A stretch of 64,000 nucleotides of DNA from Anaerocolumna aminovalerica. GTDB lineage: Bacteria > Bacillota > Clostridia > Lachnospirales > Lachnospiraceae. Location: assembly GCF_900115365.1 (NCBI RefSeq), contig NZ_FOWD01000003.1, forward strand, positions 1-64,000, written 5' to 3'. The position numbers and the translations under genes are program-made. The notes beneath the pieces were generated by a model, which was given only the letters and a program-made list of their open reading frames with translations, was not told the origin of the DNA and did not search any database. Each line of letters opens with the position of its first letter. The first letter of the stretch is position 1. Shown piece by piece: positions 35,901 through 45,360 of the stretch.

Positions 35901-36158
35901 ATGTCAAGACAGCGCTCCCTTGAGAAGATAGCAGCCTCGGAATATGTTTCCATCGGAGAATTGGTCCGGCTTACTGGTAGCCGGTACAGTACCCTGAAGT
36001 TCTACACAGAGGAGGGAATATTACCCTTTGAACAGGAAGAAGAGAATCTGACACGGAGATTTCCAAGGGAAAAGACAATTGCAAGGATTAATGAAATCCA
36101 GGAACTGAAGAGGCAGGGATATAGCATTTCGGAAATTAAGAAGCTTCTGTATAAATAA
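35901..36158 (+). CDS. Stand-alone MerR-type HTH protein
   Basis: This 85-residue protein consists almost only of a MerR-like winged helix: YVSIGELVRLTGSRYSTLKF, then YTEEGILPFEQE, a basic wing, and RINEIQELKRQGYSISEIKK. The dimerisation helix and effector domain of full MerR regulators are missing. It starts after AAAGGAGGG, 14 bases downstream of the GPP34-like gene. It may regulate that gene or act as a helper DNA-binding subunit; this is inference. Confidence 0.75.
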   Translation: MSRQRSLEKIAASEYVSIGELVRLTGSRYSTLKFYTEEGILPFEQEEENLTRRFPREKTIARINEIQELKRQGYSISEIKKLLYK

Positions 36159-36214
36159 TTAAAAGTGTCATAAGTCATTGTATCGAATCAATCTGACTTA
36201 TGACACTTTTAATT
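36157..36214 (+). terminator. Strong terminator after the MerR-like gene
   Basis: A perfect 21-bp stem (36157-36177 with 36194-36214) with a 16-nt loop overlaps the stop codon and ends in a T-rich arm. Confidence 0.9.
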
Positions 36215-36387
36215 ATAGAGGAATTTTTAGATAACTAAATAATAAATACGATGTTAATCTGGATTCCATATATATTATATATATATTAAATTTAGTTTAA
36301 ACAAAAGATTACCCGAGAATGTTTAAATACAAATAAAGGAAAACAGGGTTTCCTTGAAGAATTTCTTTAGAGTTATAAGAAGAACTC

Positions 36388-36427
36388 TCCAACTATTCGA
36401 TAAACTTGTGTTTTGCGAATAGTTGGA
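36388..36427. repeat. 12-bp inverted repeat
   Basis: TCCAACTATTCG (36388-36399) and CGAATAGTTGGA (36416-36427) are exact reverse complements. It lies just before the direct-repeat array. Confidence 0.5.
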
Positions 36428-36464
36428 TATGTGCCTAATCATACAATATGCTAACTTTGTCAAA

Positions 36465-36662
36465 TTGTCCATTGAAAAGAAACTTCGGGTGTTTTTGAAA
36501 AGAAAGTTCGGGCTTACTCTCTTTACATATCGAATATAAAATTAAAATGAATCTTCAGAAATCTCGAATTATTGAAAAGAAACTTAAGAAATCATGTAGC
36601 TAGGTTATATTGAAACAAAACTTTGATATGGAGTATTGAAAGGAAATTTAAGAAATATCGTA
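36465..36662. repeat. Array of five degenerate TTGAAAAGAAACTT repeats
   Basis: Five copies of a word like TTGAAAAGAAACTT occur in the same orientation near 36475, 36498, 36574, 36610 and 36645. The first pair continues into TTCGGG and the later ones into AAGAAAT or similar. Closely spaced repeats of this kind are typical of IS21-family ends. No transposase is next to them. Confidence 0.55.
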
Positions 36663-36732
36663 ATGTATCCATGATTAAAAGCTGCATTTTACGAAAAATA
36701 CAGCTTATAGATTTGCTCTTTTTGATTGACTG

Positions 36733-37071
36733 TTAATAGGAACTCTTTGTATATTCTTCTGAATATGTTCTAAATGATATGTTTTTCAGGCGTTTGGTCA
36801 ACGCGTATTTATCTTCATGGTGAAACCAATAATTAATATAATTTTCCCACATTCCATATCTCGTTTCCATAAAAATAAAGTATGGCATTCAAGCTAAAGC
36901 CTCTATTAAAAAAATGTTCTATTTGCTTTTCATTTAGTATTAGATAAAATCTTCTGCTTTTACCAATTTACGTCTTATGTGGTTTGCTCGACTAATATGG
37001 TAATAAAGCTTCTGATAGGCATAAATGTATACATACTCTTCTATTTTTCTTCTTTCGTTCAGTCTTCTATG
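36733..37071 (-). pseudogene. Decayed coding remnant of unknown function
   Basis: Two open pieces on the minus strand look protein-like. One reads HRRLNERRKIEEYVYIYAYQ and continues to KAEDFI (about 36941-37071). The other reads RYGMWENYINYWFHHEDKYA and ends ...SSY (about 36733-36870). They are in different frames with stops between. No family was recognised and no start with a ribosome site was found. Confidence 0.35.
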
Positions 37072-37152
37072 ATAAAATAAATTAAATCATTAGAAGACCT
37101 ATTATTATGCAAACATAGAATATTTTTACTGGTTTAATGCTTCTTGGAGTTA

Positions 37153-37548
37153 TTATCTCTTAAGACGAAATTTTGCTTTATCTGTAACCTTTACTTCTTG
37201 ATTTTCATTTTTTAATTTTATCAGAGATGAACTATTTTCTAGAAAAATAAGAGTATCTCCATCTATTTGAAATACATATTTTTCGTTACCATCATATGTT
37301 GTCATTGTTAATATATCACCTTCTATTGAATAATTACCAAGTGATAAATGATTACTTAGTAAATCATATGTGAATGATATTTGATTTTCACTAATCATAA
37401 CAAATGGAGATATCCCTGATTCTGTATCTACTTCCATATAATAAGATCCATACTTTACAGTTTTTGAAATATAATTATTCATGTACCATGATAGAAATAA
37501 AATAATTAAAACTATAATAAAGACAAAAAAAACTGCTCTTTTTTTCAT
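37153..37548 (-). CDS. Small membrane-anchored protein of unknown function
   Basis: This 131-residue protein starts with a hydrophobic segment (KKRAVFFVFIIVLIILFLSW) that is either an uncleaved anchor or a signal peptide. A small mostly beta domain follows, outside the membrane (KTVKYGSYYMEV, GNYSIEGDILTM, YVFQIDGDTLIF). The repeated short strands resemble lipocalin-like or DUF-type extracellular domains, but no family is assigned. The start at MKKRAV is preferred since GGAG lies 9 bases upstream; a frame five residues longer has no such site. Confidence 0.6.
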   Translation of the reverse strand: MKKRAVFFVFIIVLIILFLSWYMNNYISKTVKYGSYYMEVDTESGISPFVMISENQISFTYDLLSNHLSLGNYSIEGDILTMTTYDGNEKYVFQIDGDTLIFLENSSSLIKLKNENQEVKVTDKAKFRLKR

Positions 37549-37729
37549 ATAAAACATCTCCATTAATTCAAAAATCTGAATTTAAACTAAGTGTCTAGTA
37601 TTTAATTAGCATGGTTTTTCTACTCACTTAAGCTCATATTACAGAAGAAACAATAAAAAGGTGTAGTTAAAATAGATTCTACTCTCTTACTTTTCCTTCA
37701 CAACAAGGTATATTGAAACAGAATGTATA

Positions 37730-38593
37730 TCATAACTTCCACCCATATGAAATCAATACACACGGTGTTTGTATTAAATAACCTTCTCCATTCACGACAG
37801 TAGATGCTATCTTTTGTTGATTATCAAGGAATTTCTTCTTTTCTTTATCTGTCAGAGCAACTGCTAGTGGCGGTAAAACATCCGGGTTTTTAAGTATTTC
37901 ATAATATCCTTTTCCGGCTGCAAACATTCTGCGTTTTTCTTCATAATTATCCAAAACGGGGCTTGCAAATTTCACGCTGTCATTCATTCTTACACTGACA
38001 TTTTGCAACCCAATTTCCTGCATAAACTTCGGCATCTTTATTCCTACACGATAGTCCCGTCCACCTGTTGTATATTCATAATCGCACATTTTACGATAAA
38101 GCTCTGATTGACCAAGCGAATAATTATCAATTTCACTACAATAAAATCCGATCTCTTCTATAGGTCTGTCCACTTCAAAACAGATTACTAATCCATTTTT
38201 TACAACAGAATTCTTCATCTTCTCCAATATCTTTACAGGATTAGGAATATGTCGCAAAACGGCATTGCAAATTGCCAGATCATACTTTTCTTCCGGAATA
38301 TACTCTAGCAAATCCGCATATACAAAATTTACTTCAAATTCATAATGTGCAAGATGCTTTCTTGCTGCCTTTATTAGTTCATTACTGTTATCAATACCTG
38401 TGTATGTACTTCCCGCCGGAAGAAGGGGCATCAGTAAATCACAGATATATCCATAGCCACACCCAAAATCAACTACTTTTACTGGATCATTAATACACCA
38501 AACCTTCTCAACTAGAAACTCGATATAATCACTGTTACACCAGTCCTTACGAATACTTTTTAAAAATTCGAGTTTATCATCCCATTCGGACAT
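37730..38593 (-). CDS. Class I SAM-dependent methyltransferase
   Basis: This 287-residue protein has a methyltransferase fold at the N-terminus: motif I VVDFGCGYGYICDLL (about 39-53), YTGIDNS (acidic residue of motif II) and YDLAICNAVLRHIPNP (about 104-119). The C-terminal ~120 residues are likely a substrate-binding part. The target is unknown. The ATG follows GAGAGG. It is intact, unlike the truncated methyltransferase at 4568. Confidence 0.8.
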   Translation of the reverse strand: MSEWDDKLEFLKSIRKDWCNSDYIEFLVEKVWCINDPVKVVDFGCGYGYICDLLMPLLPAGSTYTGIDNSNELIKAARKHLAHYEFEVNFVYADLLEYIPEEKYDLAICNAVLRHIPNPVKILEKMKNSVVKNGLVICFEVDRPIEEIGFYCSEIDNYSLGQSELYRKMCDYEYTTGGRDYRVGIKMPKFMQEIGLQNVSVRMNDSVKFASPVLDNYEEKRRMFAAGKGYYEILKNPDVLPPLAVALTDKEKKKFLDNQQKIASTVVNGEGYLIQTPCVLISYGWKL

Positions 38594-38696
38594 ATATGTA
38601 CCTCTCTGTCATTTGTACTTTTTTAGGCTTTACATTAAGCAAATATGCTCTTCCCTGACATACAGATTCCTCATTCATTTCTGTTATACAGAGAAA

Positions 38697-39446
38697 TCAT
38701 CTCTGATTTTCTGTCATACAATCTAATATGTATTTTGCTTCTTCAACTAATTGCTGCTCCTTTACCTTTATATCTTTCAATAATAATATCTGTTCATTTC
38801 GTAAGTTCAGATTCAGTTTCATTTGAATTGAACCATTATAACAAAGAACCTTTCCATTACTCTTATTTAGCTTTTCTCGAAATACCAATACTCTTTCACT
38901 AATCTTTGTATAACTATGGGCAATGCCATTCAGCATTCTTGCCTCCTCCTGTTGTAACAATGAAGCACATTCTTTTAAATAGACTCCAGCACATCTTCTT
39001 GCATCGCCTAAATTAAGTAACTGTGCATCATTGACTTGTAACCTTCGTTCTACCTCATTCTCTAAACTGCTATCATTCCATAAGTCGTCTTTGCTCAAAC
39101 CAGTAATCCAATGTTCATAGCCTTCGCTCCCTTGATAGTATCCTCGTTCACATGGAGCTTCAAATGAATCTATCATTGCATGAAGAGATGCTATTAATTT
39201 TTGAGTCTGTGACAATTCTTCTTGCTTCTCTCCAAAATGTTGAATTAGAAATGGCCAAAAATCACTTTCTAAATATTCTTCTTACTCATTCAAATATTCT
39301 TGATCTTTCCTTCCCAAATCGATTGCTTTATCATTTGATTCGCGAATAATTATAACTGTTCTTTCATTACATTTATCCTTCCCATAACTACACTCTAACA
39401 CGATAGCTCTACAATAGAACAAGTCTGTATTCATCAATCTTTTCAT
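38697..39446 (-). pseudogene. Hypothetical gene interrupted by an in-frame TAA
   Basis: A single frame runs on the minus strand from the ATG at 39446 to a stop at 38697, 250 codons. It is broken only by one TAA at 39282-39284. Before the stop it reads AIVLECSYGKDKCNERTVII and ends KDQEYLNE. After it continues EEYLESDFWPFLIQHFGEKQ and later GSEGYEHWITGLSKDDLW. The composition is protein-like throughout. A shorter product from a TTG at 39215 is possible but has no ribosome site. Function is not recognised; the phrase YEHWI occurs in some accessory proteins of peptide-type clusters. Confidence 0.6.
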
Positions 39447-39533
39447 GGTTACTCTTTTTTATGTAACGTATCCCTTGTTCATTGCAGTTGGCTTCGACCC
39501 AAGATTCTATGCAAAATACAATGCCTTATCCGC

Positions 39534-39878
39534 TTATATAAATTTAATTCCACAAACACTACACCTTTTATCACTCAGCTTAACTTGTCGATTACCACAT
39601 GCCTGACATTCAAATTTTCCGTCTTCAATTGAGATTTTTTTATTCTTATTTTTCTCAAAATGCTTATTTATTTTTTTATCCTGATAAAGTTCTATCTTTA
39701 GCCAAATGAAAAATAGTAGTAAGATTAAAATACCTACCCAAAATGAAACCTTTGAAACAAGATTTAACAAACTGCATTTATATGGAACAAAGAATATTAT
39801 TATTGGAAAAATAAATGTAAACAAAATACCAACTAAAATAACCTTTCCACCATATCCTATTGAATTTATCTTTTTCAT
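39534..39878 (-). CDS. Two-helix membrane protein with zinc ribbon
   Basis: This 114-residue protein has two transmembrane segments (about 12-31 and 43-61) and then a lysine-rich stretch. The C-terminus is a zinc ribbon with two CxxC pairs, CQAC (about 95-98) and CSVC (about 108-111). It lies 23 bases downstream of topB in the same direction, so it may share its transcript. The role is unknown. Confidence 0.65.
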   Translation of the reverse strand: MKKINSIGYGGKVILVGILFTFIFPIIIFFVPYKCSLLNLVSKVSFWVGILILLLFFIWLKIELYQDKKINKHFEKNKNKKISIEDGKFECQACGNRQVKLSDKRCSVCGIKFI

Positions 39879-39901
39879 ACCTTTTCATTCCTATCTTACT
39901 T

Positions 39902-42070
39902 TTAAAGCTTTAACCTAGCAAAAGCATCTGCAAATGCACTATTTATTGGTTCTTTTTCTTCTTTATTAAGTTTATTCATATAGTTTGCAATATCCTTTTT
40001 GCTAACACCAGCACCTTCCTTTTTCCGTCTTTCTTGGAATGCCGTTAGTTTTTCTTTGTATCCGCAAACACAGGTAAATAACTGCCCTTCCCCTTGACCT
40101 TTTAATGCCATCTTCTTGTGACATACAGGGCATCTTGCATTACTTGTTCTTTCTATTGTCTCTCTATGACCACATTCACGGTCTTGGCAAACTAACATTT
40201 TACTGTTTTTATTATTTACCAATAGCATTTTTTTACCGCAATCTGGACATTTCGTATTGGTTAGATTATCATGCCGGAACTTGCCTTCATTCTCTTTAAT
40301 CTCTGCTACAATTTCCTTTGTATAAGATACCATCTCATTCATTAAGTCTTGCTTTTTAAGATTTCCCTTGGCTATTTTGGATAACTTCATCTCCAATTGA
40401 GCGGTTAACTCCGGTTTTTTCAAGTCTTCCGGTACTAATTCTAATAATTGTTTTCCTTTTGATGTAATAAATATATCTTTACCCCTCTTCTCCATTAAGA
40501 AAGAGTTAAATAGCTTTTCTATGATATCAGCACGGGTAGCAACGGTTCCTAGTCCACCTGTTTCTCCTAATGTTTTTACCATTTCTTTTTCTTTTAGTTC
40601 TAAAAAGTTGATTGGATTTTCCATAGCAGTTAATAGACTCGCTTCATTAAATGGTGCTGGTGGTTTCGTTTTTCCAACTGTTATGGAGAATTGGATATTC
40701 TTTAGAATATCATTTTTATTTACTTTAGGCAGCTTTTCCAGATCAGTTTCTTCTTCAAATGTATTTTCATAGATTTCTTTATATCCTAATGACTTAATTA
40801 CCTTACCATTTGCAATAAATTCTTCATTTTCCACTTGTACCTTTATTGTTACTTCCTCATATTCACAAGGCAGGCTTAATACAGATAGGAATCTTTTAAC
40901 CACCAAATCATATATCTTTCTCTCATCAGTACTTAGATTATCAAGGCGAACATATTGTTCAGTTGGTATTATAGCATGATGATCACTTACTTTTTGATTA
41001 TCTACAAATGAAGAATTGGTTACTATTGGTTTTCTCGCTAACATGGATGCGTATTTTTTATATGGACCAATACTGATAGCATCTAATCGTTCTTTTAAAG
41101 TTCCTATAATATCCGTAGTAAGGTACCTAGAATCCGTTCTTGGATAAGTTAACACTTTATGATTTTCATATAAGCGCTGCATAATATTTAGAGTTTCTTT
41201 CGCTGAAAAATCATATCTCTTATTGGCATCTCTTTGTAGTTCTGTTAAATCATATAATCCAGGTGAATAGGATTTTTTCATTATAGAATTTAGTTCTGTA
41301 ACTATACCATTTTTTCCTGTTACAACTTTTAAAACATCGTCCGCTCTACTTTTATCAAAGGTAGTATAACCTTTTGATTTTGGATCTTTCCAATTAATTG
41401 TCATTCCATTAACTCTTCCAACAAGTCCATAGTATGGAACCGGTATGAAATTTTTTATCTCTTCTTCTCTCTTGGAAATCATCGCTAATGTAGGTGTCTG
41501 AACTCGTCCACAAGAAAGGCTCGCATTATATTTACACGTTAGAGCCCTTGTAGCATTCATTCCCACAATCCAATCCGCTTCAGCTCTTGCTACAGCTGCC
41601 TGGTAGAGATTCACATATTCTTTGCCATCCTTAAGATGAGAAAAACCTTCTTTGATTGCTTTGTCTGTAACAGATGAAATCCATAATCTCTTCACTGGCT
41701 TATTATTCTTTGCTTTTTCTAATATCCACCTAGCAACTAATTCACCCTCACGTCCAGCATCAGTAGCAATAATAATATCTGATACATCATTTCGATGAAT
41801 TTGTGATTTAACGTTTTGATATTGCTTACTTGTTTGTTTCAGTACAACTAATTCAAACTTCTTCGGTAACATAGGAAGATGTTCCATTTTCCACTCTTTA
41901 TATTTGCCATCGTATACTTCCGGATCTGCTAATGAAACCAGATGACCTAGTCCCCATGTGACAATATATCGTTCTCCTTCTATGGCTCCATTTATATTTT
42001 TAGAACATTTTAAGACTTTTGCAATGTCTCTTCCAACTGATGGTTTCTCAGCTAATACTAATGACTTCAT
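39902..42070 (-). CDS. topB: DNA topoisomerase III
   Basis: This 722-residue type IA topoisomerase relaxes and decatenates DNA through a covalent tyrosine intermediate. The TOPRIM domain starts at the N-terminus (SLVLAEKPSVGRDIAKVL) with ATDAGREGE acidic residues. The catalytic tyrosine is in LTYPRTDSRYL. SCGRVQTPTL lies in the central arch. The C-terminus has two zinc-finger-like modules (CPDCGKKM and CPVCHKKM, with partner cysteines). Firmicute TopB proteins of this length are often found on mobile elements as well as in the chromosome. Upstream is the repeat array at 42577-42802. The ATG follows AGGAAGAG. Confidence 0.93.
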   Translation of the reverse strand: MKSLVLAEKPSVGRDIAKVLKCSKNINGAIEGERYIVTWGLGHLVSLADPEVYDGKYKEWKMEHLPMLPKKFELVVLKQTSKQYQNVKSQIHRNDVSDIIIATDAGREGELVARWILEKAKNNKPVKRLWISSVTDKAIKEGFSHLKDGKEYVNLYQAAVARAEADWIVGMNATRALTCKYNASLSCGRVQTPTLAMISKREEEIKNFIPVPYYGLVGRVNGMTINWKDPKSKGYTTFDKSRADDVLKVVTGKNGIVTELNSIMKKSYSPGLYDLTELQRDANKRYDFSAKETLNIMQRLYENHKVLTYPRTDSRYLTTDIIGTLKERLDAISIGPYKKYASMLARKPIVTNSSFVDNQKVSDHHAIIPTEQYVRLDNLSTDERKIYDLVVKRFLSVLSLPCEYEEVTIKVQVENEEFIANGKVIKSLGYKEIYENTFEEETDLEKLPKVNKNDILKNIQFSITVGKTKPPAPFNEASLLTAMENPINFLELKEKEMVKTLGETGGLGTVATRADIIEKLFNSFLMEKRGKDIFITSKGKQLLELVPEDLKKPELTAQLEMKLSKIAKGNLKKQDLMNEMVSYTKEIVAEIKENEGKFRHDNLTNTKCPDCGKKMLLVNNKNSKMLVCQDRECGHRETIERTSNARCPVCHKKMALKGQGEGQLFTCVCGYKEKLTAFQERRKKEGAGVSKKDIANYMNKLNKEEKEPINSAFADAFARLKL

Positions 42071-43416
42071 ATCTCTTCCTGTACCTTTCTCGTTTTAAGT
42101 TCTATATAAATTATAACTAAAATAGTCAAAAATACGTGTGGCTGAAGTGTTCTTCAACCTTATACTCATTGAATATCACGTCTGTGAACAGATGTGATAT
42201 TGCTACAAATAAATAGTTTGAAAAGTATTATTCTGTGGCAGCCTTCTATATATATATCTTTCAAATTAGCTTCTAATTAATACTTGTAAAGTTATTATAT
42301 ATCAATCATTGTATTTTTACAATTCACATAAATCACTGACCCTAGTACTAAAATTCCATGTAATATAAAGAATTTCATGTTTTCAGAAAACAGCAAGCTG
42401 ATTTTCTCTATATTTTCTATTTATTTATCTAAGGAGTAATTACAATCCAGTTTCTTAATCTGCGCTTGTTTATTTCTTTATATGGTTCTGAGTTTCCCAT
42501 TATTGCTATAATTAACAACATATTGCCATTATATCATATTATATCAGTGGAAAATATTAAAACATGTTGAATACCAACATTCCCTAACATTTACTTCAAA
42601 ACTTGATGATATTCCCTAAGTTTTGCTTTAAATTACAAAATTCCCTTACTATTGCTTCACAAATAAATGAAGAAAAGGTTAGGGAATCAAATGTGGATAA
42701 AAAAAGAAAGCCAGAAAAATCAAGGCTTCCAATATGATTTTATATGTAAATTCCATAGCATTTGCTTCAATGGACAAATTCTTAAGATTTGCTCTCTGTT
42801 GACATTTTATTAAATTTACTTATTTTAAAATTATTTTTTTATGCGATTATATTGAAAAATTAAAAAAAGCATATTCTAAGTATTATTCTGCAGTTTGAAT
42901 ATGCAATAAATTATATAAATAGTGTTAACTATAATACAAATTACAGTATAACTATAATCTATTAAGATTAACACTTCTTTTGTTAATGATTCGTTGAAAT
43001 CAAGTTTTTCATTTTTTAATGAAAGCACTTCATGCTTCGAACAGAACTCTTCCAGCGTAAGTTCATCTTAAAAAAAATTAAGCCATTCTTAAGTTTGAGA
43101 CATCCCTGCTTTTCAGGAATATCAATTAGGTCATATCTTAAAAATCTGTTTCTGCAGCAGTATTTATCGCTAAAAAGGGAACAAAATCACGATTATTTTT
43201 TACCTTGATTTTGCCCCATTTTGCTTTAGACATACTATATGTTGTGGTCATATTCTAATTTTTTCTCGTATCACAATTCTACATCAAAATTCACGCATTC
43301 AACGTGCCTTGAGCGATCAATAATGATGCCTCTTAAATCTAGTTATTCCTTGGTGGGAGCTCATTTTTTAGAAAACTCACCTTACCAGGTTATTTCCTGC
43401 CGTTTTAGCTTTTAGC
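42071..43416. other. Long non-coding AT-rich stretch
   Basis: No gene of either strand is supported in these 1,346 bases. The recognisable feature is the repeat array at 42577-42802. A weak inverted repeat (GGTGGGAG ... CTCACC) near 43353-43383 lies downstream of cheX and could act as its terminator. Confidence 0.5.
42577..42802. repeat. Five degenerate ATTCCCTAA-TTTGCTTCAA repeats
   Basis: Five direct copies of a word like ATTCCCTAACATTTGCTTCAA start near 42578, 42612, 42641, 42749 and 42778. The reverse complement of the unit (TTGAAGCAAATGNTAGGGAAT) resembles the unit of the array at 36465-36662. Its context TTTGTCCATTGAA nearly repeats ATTGTCCATTGAA there. The two arrays may be ends of related IS21-like elements that lost their genes. 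Confidence 0.5.
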
Positions 43417-43872
43417 TCAGCTTATATTAAGTCCAATATTAAGTTCCATTTTTCCCAGATCAGTTTCAAAATCAATCACTAAAGTCTCAATACTGTTAAT
43501 TTCAGCGTTTTCTAAAATAACTCTGGGAGGATTTATCTTTGTAGATAATCCAAATGAAGAAAGTTTTGTTGCATAAGAACTTGCTATAATACTGGATAAT
43601 TCCCCTATTGCACTTTTAGCCATATTATCGATGACAGTAATACTCATTCCCATCATCATTACTGATGCTAAATTTTTTGCAGTGTCTAAAGGCATAGAAA
43701 GAGCTATATCGCCCTGAACGGCACCTTGAAAACAGACTATTGTGGATAAATCTAAGTTCAAGTACATTTTGTTTTTCTTTTGAATATTACATCTTTTAAT
43801 ATTATGTACTCCGAATTGCTCCAAAGTAACATTGAAAGTTTCTATAACAGAATTTATATACTTAACGTCCAT
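43417..43872 (-). CDS. CheX-like chemotaxis phosphatase family protein
   Basis: This 151-residue protein matches CheX/CheC-type proteins that dephosphorylate CheY. MDVKYINSVIETFN is a typical start and AVQGDIALSMPLDTAKNLAS a typical middle. The catalytic helix normally reads ExxN; here it is GELSSII, with E91 kept but the asparagine replaced by serine (S94). Activity may be weakened, or the protein may bind rather than dephosphorylate its partner. No other chemotaxis genes are in the window. An AAGGAG site lies 15 bases before the ATG, a long spacing. A small helical protein gene precedes it. Confidence 0.75.
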   Translation of the reverse strand: MDVKYINSVIETFNVTLEQFGVHNIKRCNIQKKNKMYLNLDLSTIVCFQGAVQGDIALSMPLDTAKNLASVMMMGMSITVIDNMAKSAIGELSSIIASSYATKLSSFGLSTKINPPRVILENAEINSIETLVIDFETDLGKMELNIGLNIS

Positions 43873-43918
43873 AATAGCTCACAAAATCTCCTTTAAGGCA
43901 ACTGCCTTCCCAAAGTTT

Positions 43919-44101
43919 TTACGGATTACATTTTACAAAATAATCATTTTTTTGGTTAAGATCATCAATAAGTTGTTGTATCTTTATTTTTTGATACATT
44001 AAATACTGAAGCTCTTTAGAACTAATAGTATTATTTTTTTCAATTCTCGAATCGATGTTATTCAGTACGATTTGTAAATCATTGATTGTCTGTTCACACA
44101 T
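43919..44101 (-). CDS. Small helical-hairpin protein
   Basis: This 60-residue protein is predicted to form two helices (EQTINDLQIVLNNIDSRIEK and SSKELQYLMYQKIKIQQLID), in the manner of Spo0E-type or FlgN-type small proteins. The Spo0E motif SxxLD is not present, so that assignment is not made. GAGGAG lies 8 bases before the ATG. It is 46 bases upstream of the CheX-like gene in the same direction, so the two are probably cotranscribed. Confidence 0.5.
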   Translation of the reverse strand: MCEQTINDLQIVLNNIDSRIEKNNTISSKELQYLMYQKIKIQQLIDDLNQKNDYFVKCNP

Positions 44102-44247
44102 ATAATTTCACTCCTCATTTTTTCTTATTATAATTTCGTCAATTCACTGAGGTAATATAACAACATACAGACTATTTACCTATTAAAATAAGCTTAAAGA
44201 ACTAGGAAAACCATGCAAATCAAATACAGCCTTCTTCTGCTTATGCC

Positions 44248-44343
44248 TTATGGGTATAGTTCAGCTGTTAGCCTACCTCTTAATATGATTTCAAATTCCA
44301 CACACACATTGATTGAATCCAGGTTTTCTTTTTCAAATTGCAT
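44248..44343 (-). CDS. Possible 31-residue micro-ORF
   Basis: The ATG at 44343 has GAGGG six bases before it and is followed by 31 codons (MQFEKENLDSINVCVEFE and on to LTAELYP). No family is known. It may equally be a chance frame. Confidence 0.25.
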   Translation of the reverse strand: MQFEKENLDSINVCVEFEIILRGRLTAELYP

Positions 44344-44452
44344 ATTGATCCCTCACTCTCTTAAAAATCTTAAAATTTTCAAAACACTAAAGTAATTGCG
44401 CATTCTCTATAAATCAGTCACATTTGCCTATAAGAAAATTGGTAAACTAAAC

Positions 44453-44484
44453 ATGGGTAGCTTCTTAGTTTAGAAGCTACCCAT
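44453..44484. terminator. Hairpin of unclear partner
   Basis: A 13-bp perfect stem (44453-44465 with 44472-44484) with a 6-nt loop but no long T run. Which transcript it ends is unclear, because only doubtful small frames lie beside it. Confidence 0.5.
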
Positions 44485-44724
44485 CAAGTAAGCTATGATT
44501 ATATTATTAACCGTAATGTTCCATATGCGCAGTACATAAAAAACAGTATAAATAAGGCACCTCTTCTTGCTTACGGACACAAATCTGGTAAAATGCCGCG
44601 CAGTAACTATTTATGCTTCTCTTTCCAGATAAAAAAGTGACACAAAAGTGGTTACATGTATCACTTGATTTATTCTGTGATTTGGTTATAAACAATATGT
44701 TAGCTTGTTAAATATTGTTTTAAG

Positions 44725-44914
44725 TCAAAATGATATTATTCCATTGATATTTCTGGAAGCTATATGTAATCTATCATTTTCTATCATGGTACGCCCTGAG
44801 AATGTAAGTGGAATATTTATTGTACTCTCCAATTCAATGTTTCTTTATTATTGCTCCGTTTCGCATACAGGCAAATCCTGTCACACATTTTTCTAGATTG
44901 ACTAAGTAATTCAT
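44725..44914 (-). pseudogene. Possible frameshifted small gene
   Basis: From an ATG at 44914, preceded by GGAG, the minus strand reads MNYLVNLEKCVTGFACMRNG and soon stops. One base out of frame it continues as IELESTINIPLTFSGRTMIE and ends NGIISF. Both parts look protein-like, so one frameshift in a ~65-residue gene is plausible. Not recognised. Confidence 0.35.
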
Positions 44915-44951
44915 AATTATATCTCCTATTGACTACATTTCCAAAACTAAT

Positions 44952-45197
44952 TTAATTTTCCTTTTGAAAAATTATAATATAAATTTTTATAATAAAATAA
45001 TAGGTTAAGACAATTCCAATAAGAGTGATTAAATTTATTATTGGATTAAAGAAAAATAAAATCAGAGTAGATAAATTAATAAGCCTATTATTAGACATAT
45101 GTTCTATGCTTTTCTTAATCAATTCATTATTAATTATAATAAGTAATATAGATATTACTAACCCAAATGTGTATTTTTTTAATAAACTTACTTTCAT
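44952..45197 (-). CDS. Small two-helix membrane protein
   Basis: This 81-residue, very hydrophobic protein has two transmembrane segments (about 11-25 and 42-76) joined by a short polar loop (SIEHMSNNRLIN). GAGGAGG lies about 12 bases before the ATG. No family is recognised. It directly borders the IS110-type element. Confidence 0.5.
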   Translation of the reverse strand: MKVSLLKKYTFGLVISILLIIINNELIKKSIEHMSNNRLINLSTLILFFFNPIINLITLIGIVLTYYFIIKIYIIIFQKEN

Positions 45198-45360
45198 AGT
45201 CTTGTAATCCTCCTCTTTAAGTCAAGTACCGATTTACCAGTACTTTGTATACTTTTTGTTACATAATTCCTAGTTATATATTAATTGAAATGTTGATAAT
45301 CTAATAAATTGCCCACACTTAATAAAAGCAACACATATTTTTCTATAGATAGTGACTTTA

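Noticed and set aside
43919-44101. Spo0E-like phosphatase
   Set aside because: Length and helical hairpin fit, but the SxxLD motif is missing.
44507-44695. 62-residue cysteine-rich frame on the minus strand
   Set aside because: It begins with a TTG without a ribosome site just after an upstream stop, and matches no family I know. Cysteine spacing alone is not enough.
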